Source of the DNA: Deltaproteobacteria bacterium
GTDB taxonomy: Bacteria; Desulfobacterota; Desulfobaccia; Desulfobaccales; 0-14-0-80-60-11
DNA: 8,308 nucleotides
Assembly: GCA_016874945.1 (NCBI GenBank)
Contig: VGSO01000111.1
Coordinates: forward strand, 1 to 8,308
Reading direction: 5' to 3'
Positions 6,377-8,308 of this stretch are shown one piece after another; within the stretch, counting starts at the first letter, position 1, and each line of letters starts with the position of its first letter. Below the pieces are notes generated by a model that saw only the letters and a list, made by a program, of their open reading frames with translations, did not search any database and had not been told where the DNA came from. The translations under genes were made by a program, and so were the position numbers.

Positions 6377-6970
6377 ATGCCCGCACTTCAGAAATCCCCT
6401 TATTCTCAGCGGCGGCCTTGGTGGAAGCATTGGGGGAGCCTCGGCTTGCTGGCGGGGGTAGGATTGGTTTTGATTGGTTCTTTGATATGGCTTTCCTTCA
6501 AAGAGGCGCCTTTGCCGGAAACCTCCAAGATAGGCGGGGAGGCCAGGCACGCCCCCGCCCAGCCAGGGGCGCCTGCCCCCCCCCGGGTTGCAGTAGCGGC
6601 TCCTTTGATGGCCCCCAAATCAGAATTAAAAAGCCAATTGGAGCAAGTGATTGCCGGGATCAGGGACGCCAACCAGAAAAAAGATTTGTCTCAACTTCTG
6701 AGCCATTACTCCTCCAATGCCCCGCACCTGACCCAGAGAGCCCAAAACATCTCCAAATCCTGGAAAGCCTATGATTATCCCAAGATGGAGTTCAAGATAG
6801 ATGAAATTAAGCTCTTGGCTGACAATGTCGCCACCGCCCGGGTAGCATGGGAGGTAGAGGCTCAAAATATCAGCACCTCCAAGAGTAAACACCTTTTAGA
6901 GAATTATTTGATAAGATTCGTCAAAGAGTCAAACCAATGGCGGGTCCAGACGCTGGAAAAGATCGAGTAG
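6377..6970 (+). CDS. Membrane-anchored protein with NTF2/SnoaL-like domain
   Basis: This 197-residue protein has a basic N-terminus (SQRRPWWKH), a single membrane helix at about 20-40 (LGLLAGVGLVLIGSLIWL), a Pro/Ala-rich linker (about 44-80) and a C-terminal domain (82-197). That domain begins with a helix (KSQLEQVIAGIRDANQKKDLSQLLSHYSS) and continues with strands (MEFKIDEIKLLADNVATARVAWEVEAQ, then ENYLIRFVKESNQWRVQTLEK). The pattern resembles NTF2-like/SnoaL or DUF4440 domains, known for small-ligand binding and accessory roles. I see no catalytic residues, so function is open. The C-terminal domain should face the periplasm. The ribosome site is weak (GGAATTGAG, about 12 bases upstream). 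A run of nine C at 6576-6584 in the linker is a possible slippage site. The next gene starts 13 bases after its TAG stop, so the two are probably co-transcribed. Confidence 0.8.
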   Translation: MPALQKSPYSQRRPWWKHWGSLGLLAGVGLVLIGSLIWLSFKEAPLPETSKIGGEARHAPAQPGAPAPPRVAVAAPLMAPKSELKSQLEQVIAGIRDANQKKDLSQLLSHYSSNAPHLTQRAQNISKSWKAYDYPKMEFKIDEIKLLADNVATARVAWEVEAQNISTSKSKHLLENYLIRFVKESNQWRVQTLEKIE

Positions 6971-6983
6971 GAATTTTGGATTT

Positions 6984-7787
6984 ATGCGGCCGTGGACCAT
7001 GACAAGATTACTTGCGATAGCCCTTCTGTTGGGCCTGGCCTGGTCGTGCGCCAAACCCCGGGGTAAACCTCCGGAGGGTCCTTTCTACGTTACCGCGGAA
7101 TTCACTTATTTATGGGATAACCCCAGGCCCGGGGGGAACATCTCGGGCCAGCTTTACAAAGGGGATGAAGTGAAACTGTTGGATGGGGAATCCAACTGGT
7201 GGCGGGTTGAACTCCTCAGGAGCGGCCAGTCGGGATGGCTCCAGAAGGAGTTGCTCAGCCCTGATCCCGTTACTCCCTCCTTTTTTTACGTAAATGAGGA
7301 CGGCATACCGCTCCTGGAGTGCCCCCGCCACGATTGCCCTCACTTGCAGCTGCTGGCCCAGGGTGATCAGGTGCAACGAGTCGAACAAGACGATGAGGGT
7401 TGGTGGCGGGTTCTGGTGCTCAAAAGCCGCAGCTTGGGCTGGCTCCCCGGCAACTCCCTGGCCGAGCGGATGGAAGACGCCTGGGCGCCGTCCCCGAAGA
7501 AACCGTATTACTATGTGGCAATAAGAAGACTGAACCTGCGGGCCAATCCCTCCCCTCGGGGCGAGATCATCAGGACTTTGCCATTTAACGAACAGGTGAA
7601 AAAGATTGGGGAAAACTCCGAGGGTTGGTATAAAGTTCGCCAGCCTTCCAGTGGCGCGGTGGGCTGGGTTACCAGCCGGGACCTGGATATCCTGCCTTTG
7701 CGTTCGCCCCGGGGAGGGCCGGTTAAGGACCGACTTAAGCCATTTAAACCAAGGGAAGAACCCCTGGTGCAGCCGCAATTTATGTAA
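6984..7787 (+). CDS. Probable lipoprotein with three bacterial SH3 domains
   Basis: This is a 267-residue exported protein. The N-terminus has the hydrophobic stretch LLAIALLLGLAW followed by Ser-Cys22, a likely lipid attachment site although Trp at -2 is unusual. Three SH3b repeats follow at about 34-92, 100-160 and 175-236. Each has the family pattern of a starting strand with residues such as LNLRANPSPRGEII, a central WWRV or WYKV, and a GW near the end (GWLQ, GWLP, GWVT). The middle repeat is the most diverged and carries two cysteines (C113, C118). A Lys/Pro/Arg-rich tail ends the protein. SH3b domains commonly bind peptidoglycan or periplasmic partners, so a cell-envelope role is likely, with no enzyme domain present. 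An alternative ATG at 6999 would give MTRLLA and a tighter signal peptide; no strong ribosome site decides between them. It follows the membrane-anchored gene by 13 bases. Confidence 0.85.
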   Translation: MRPWTMTRLLAIALLLGLAWSCAKPRGKPPEGPFYVTAEFTYLWDNPRPGGNISGQLYKGDEVKLLDGESNWWRVELLRSGQSGWLQKELLSPDPVTPSFFYVNEDGIPLLECPRHDCPHLQLLAQGDQVQRVEQDDEGWWRVLVLKSRSLGWLPGNSLAERMEDAWAPSPKKPYYYVAIRRLNLRANPSPRGEIIRTLPFNEQVKKIGENSEGWYKVRQPSSGAVGWVTSRDLDILPLRSPRGGPVKDRLKPFKPREEPLVQPQFM

Positions 7788-7848
7788 TTTGTTTCAAAAT
7801 ATGAAGAAAAGATTTTTGGGCCCCACTGTTAGCCAGACCAATTTTAAA

Positions 7849-7892
7849 GTGGTCAAAATGACCATATGAAAATGATCAACCCGTTTATAGAC
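7849..7892 (+). repeat. 44-bp dispersed repeat, copy A
   Basis: This copy is 86% identical (38/44) to the copy at 3027-3070 and has the same orientation relative to the upstream gene. It begins 61 bases after the stop of the SH3-domain gene. It contains a 15-bp inverted repeat, TGGTCA-aaa-TGACCA (7850-7864), two AAAATGAYCA words 14 bases apart, and ends GTTTATAGAC. No reading frame covers it convincingly. Confidence 0.65.
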
Positions 7893-7965
7893 TTGCACCT
7901 TCCTCCATTCTATTCTGATAATTAATAAAGATTAACTGTTCTCCTCCATAAACACCCTGCAAGAG

Positions 7966-7997
7966 AAAACCGGGGGCAAGTGGCTACCCCCGGTTTT
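7966..7997. terminator. Bidirectional intrinsic terminator
   Basis: A perfect 11-bp stem, AAAACCGGGGG (7966-7976) with CCCCCGGTTTT (7987-7997), has a 10-base loop. The T-rich arm follows the G/C block on both strands (GGTTTTCATTTT on plus, GGTTTTCTCTT on minus). It lies between two convergent genes, the SH3 protein ending at 7787 and the DUF1641 paralogue ending at 8056, and so can end both transcripts. Confidence 0.88.
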
Positions 7998-8055
7998 CAT
8001 TTTGTGGGGAAACCTCTCCGGGCATCTTCCAGCTTGGCCTTGGTCCCTGGGAGTC

Positions 8056-8308
8056 CTATCCATGGGTGGTCTTGAGCTTGCCCAGGGCCTTGGTAAACTC
8101 CAACGCCACCCCCAGGCCCTGCCGGGCTTCTTTGCTGCCCATGGCGGACAGCATAGCCAAGGGGCCCAAGGGTTTGGCCTCCGCCAACTTGAGCTCCCGG
8201 GGGAGGTCCAGGACCCGATTCATCAAATCCATCATCTGCGGATCGGATAACTTTTTTAGCATGCTCAACAGGAGGACAAAGCCGTCGCCCATGGCGGTAA
8301 TTTCCTCG
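8056..8308 (-). CDS. Second DUF1641 protein, partial at the right edge
   Basis: Only the C-terminal 83 residues are in the window; the 5' part lies beyond position 8308. The frame is open to the edge: five further in-frame codons (EEITA) precede the internal ATG at 8292, so that ATG should not be taken as the start. Matching blocks with the DUF1641 protein at 451-1152 are DGFV, LSDP/FSDP, AEAKPLGPL versus AAAKPVGPL, and QGLGVALEFTKALG versus QGLGVFMELTRALG. This shows the two are paralogues, not fragments of one gene. By analogy its upstream neighbour outside the window may be another SQR-like or formate-dehydrogenase-type oxidoreductase, but that is inference. The stop is TAG at 8056-8058, followed by the shared terminator. 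Confidence 0.88.
   Translation of the reverse strand, partial: EEITAMGDGFVLLLSMLKKLSDPQMMDLMNRVLDLPRELKLAEAKPLGPLAMLSAMGSKEARQGLGVALEFTKALGKLKTTHG

Overview
The window reads as ordinary chromosomal DNA of an anaerobic, sulfur-metabolising bacterium, most likely a Desulfobacterota (delta-proteobacterial) lineage. This is an inference. It rests on the sulfide:quinone oxidoreductase/DUF1641 pair, a probable selenocysteine codon, moderate G+C coding DNA with AT-rich intergenic stretches, and SH3-domain lipoprotein-type genes. No marker gene fixes the taxonomy.

Layout. Positions 1-450 hold no gene. They carry a compact MITE-like element (59-285) with 25-bp terminal inverted repeats and C/G-rich internal hairpins, then a nested inverted repeat (329-417) lying 3' of the first operon. 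Positions 451-2423, minus strand, form a two-gene operon: sulfide:quinone oxidoreductase (SQR) followed, with a 4-base ATGA overlap, by a DUF1641 protein. The SQR frame is interrupted by one in-frame TGA at codon 332. Conceptual translation continues in the same frame into the family-typical C-terminus, and a strong bacterial SECIS-like hairpin with a GGUC loop lies just downstream. The best reading is a 424-residue selenoprotein, with Sec332 in the place of the second redox cysteine and Cys160 as its partner.

Upstream of the operon are a good promoter and Shine-Dalgarno site, a symmetric possible operator, and a small unrecognised minus-strand gene (2642-2953). Further upstream on the same strand is a translationally coupled two-component system: a membrane sensor kinase with PAS and HisKA_3/HATPase domains (3725-5791), then a NarL/LuxR-type response regulator (3084-3722). 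They could regulate the SQR operon, but only proximity supports that.

Positions 5792-6376 are a 585-base divergent intergenic region with possible promoter and operator sites. Then come two plus-strand genes for envelope proteins: a membrane-anchored NTF2-like protein (6377-6970) and a probable lipoprotein with three bacterial SH3 repeats (6984-7787). A perfect 11-bp-stem bidirectional terminator (7966-7997) separates them from a convergent partial gene at the right edge (8056-8308, minus). That gene is a second DUF1641 paralogue, so another oxidoreductase/DUF1641 locus may lie just outside the window. A 44-bp sequence repeated at 38/44 identity (3027-3070 minus, 7849-7892 plus) sits 3' of two unrelated genes and is unexplained.

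The most notable item is the putative selenocysteine-containing SQR with its SECIS element.
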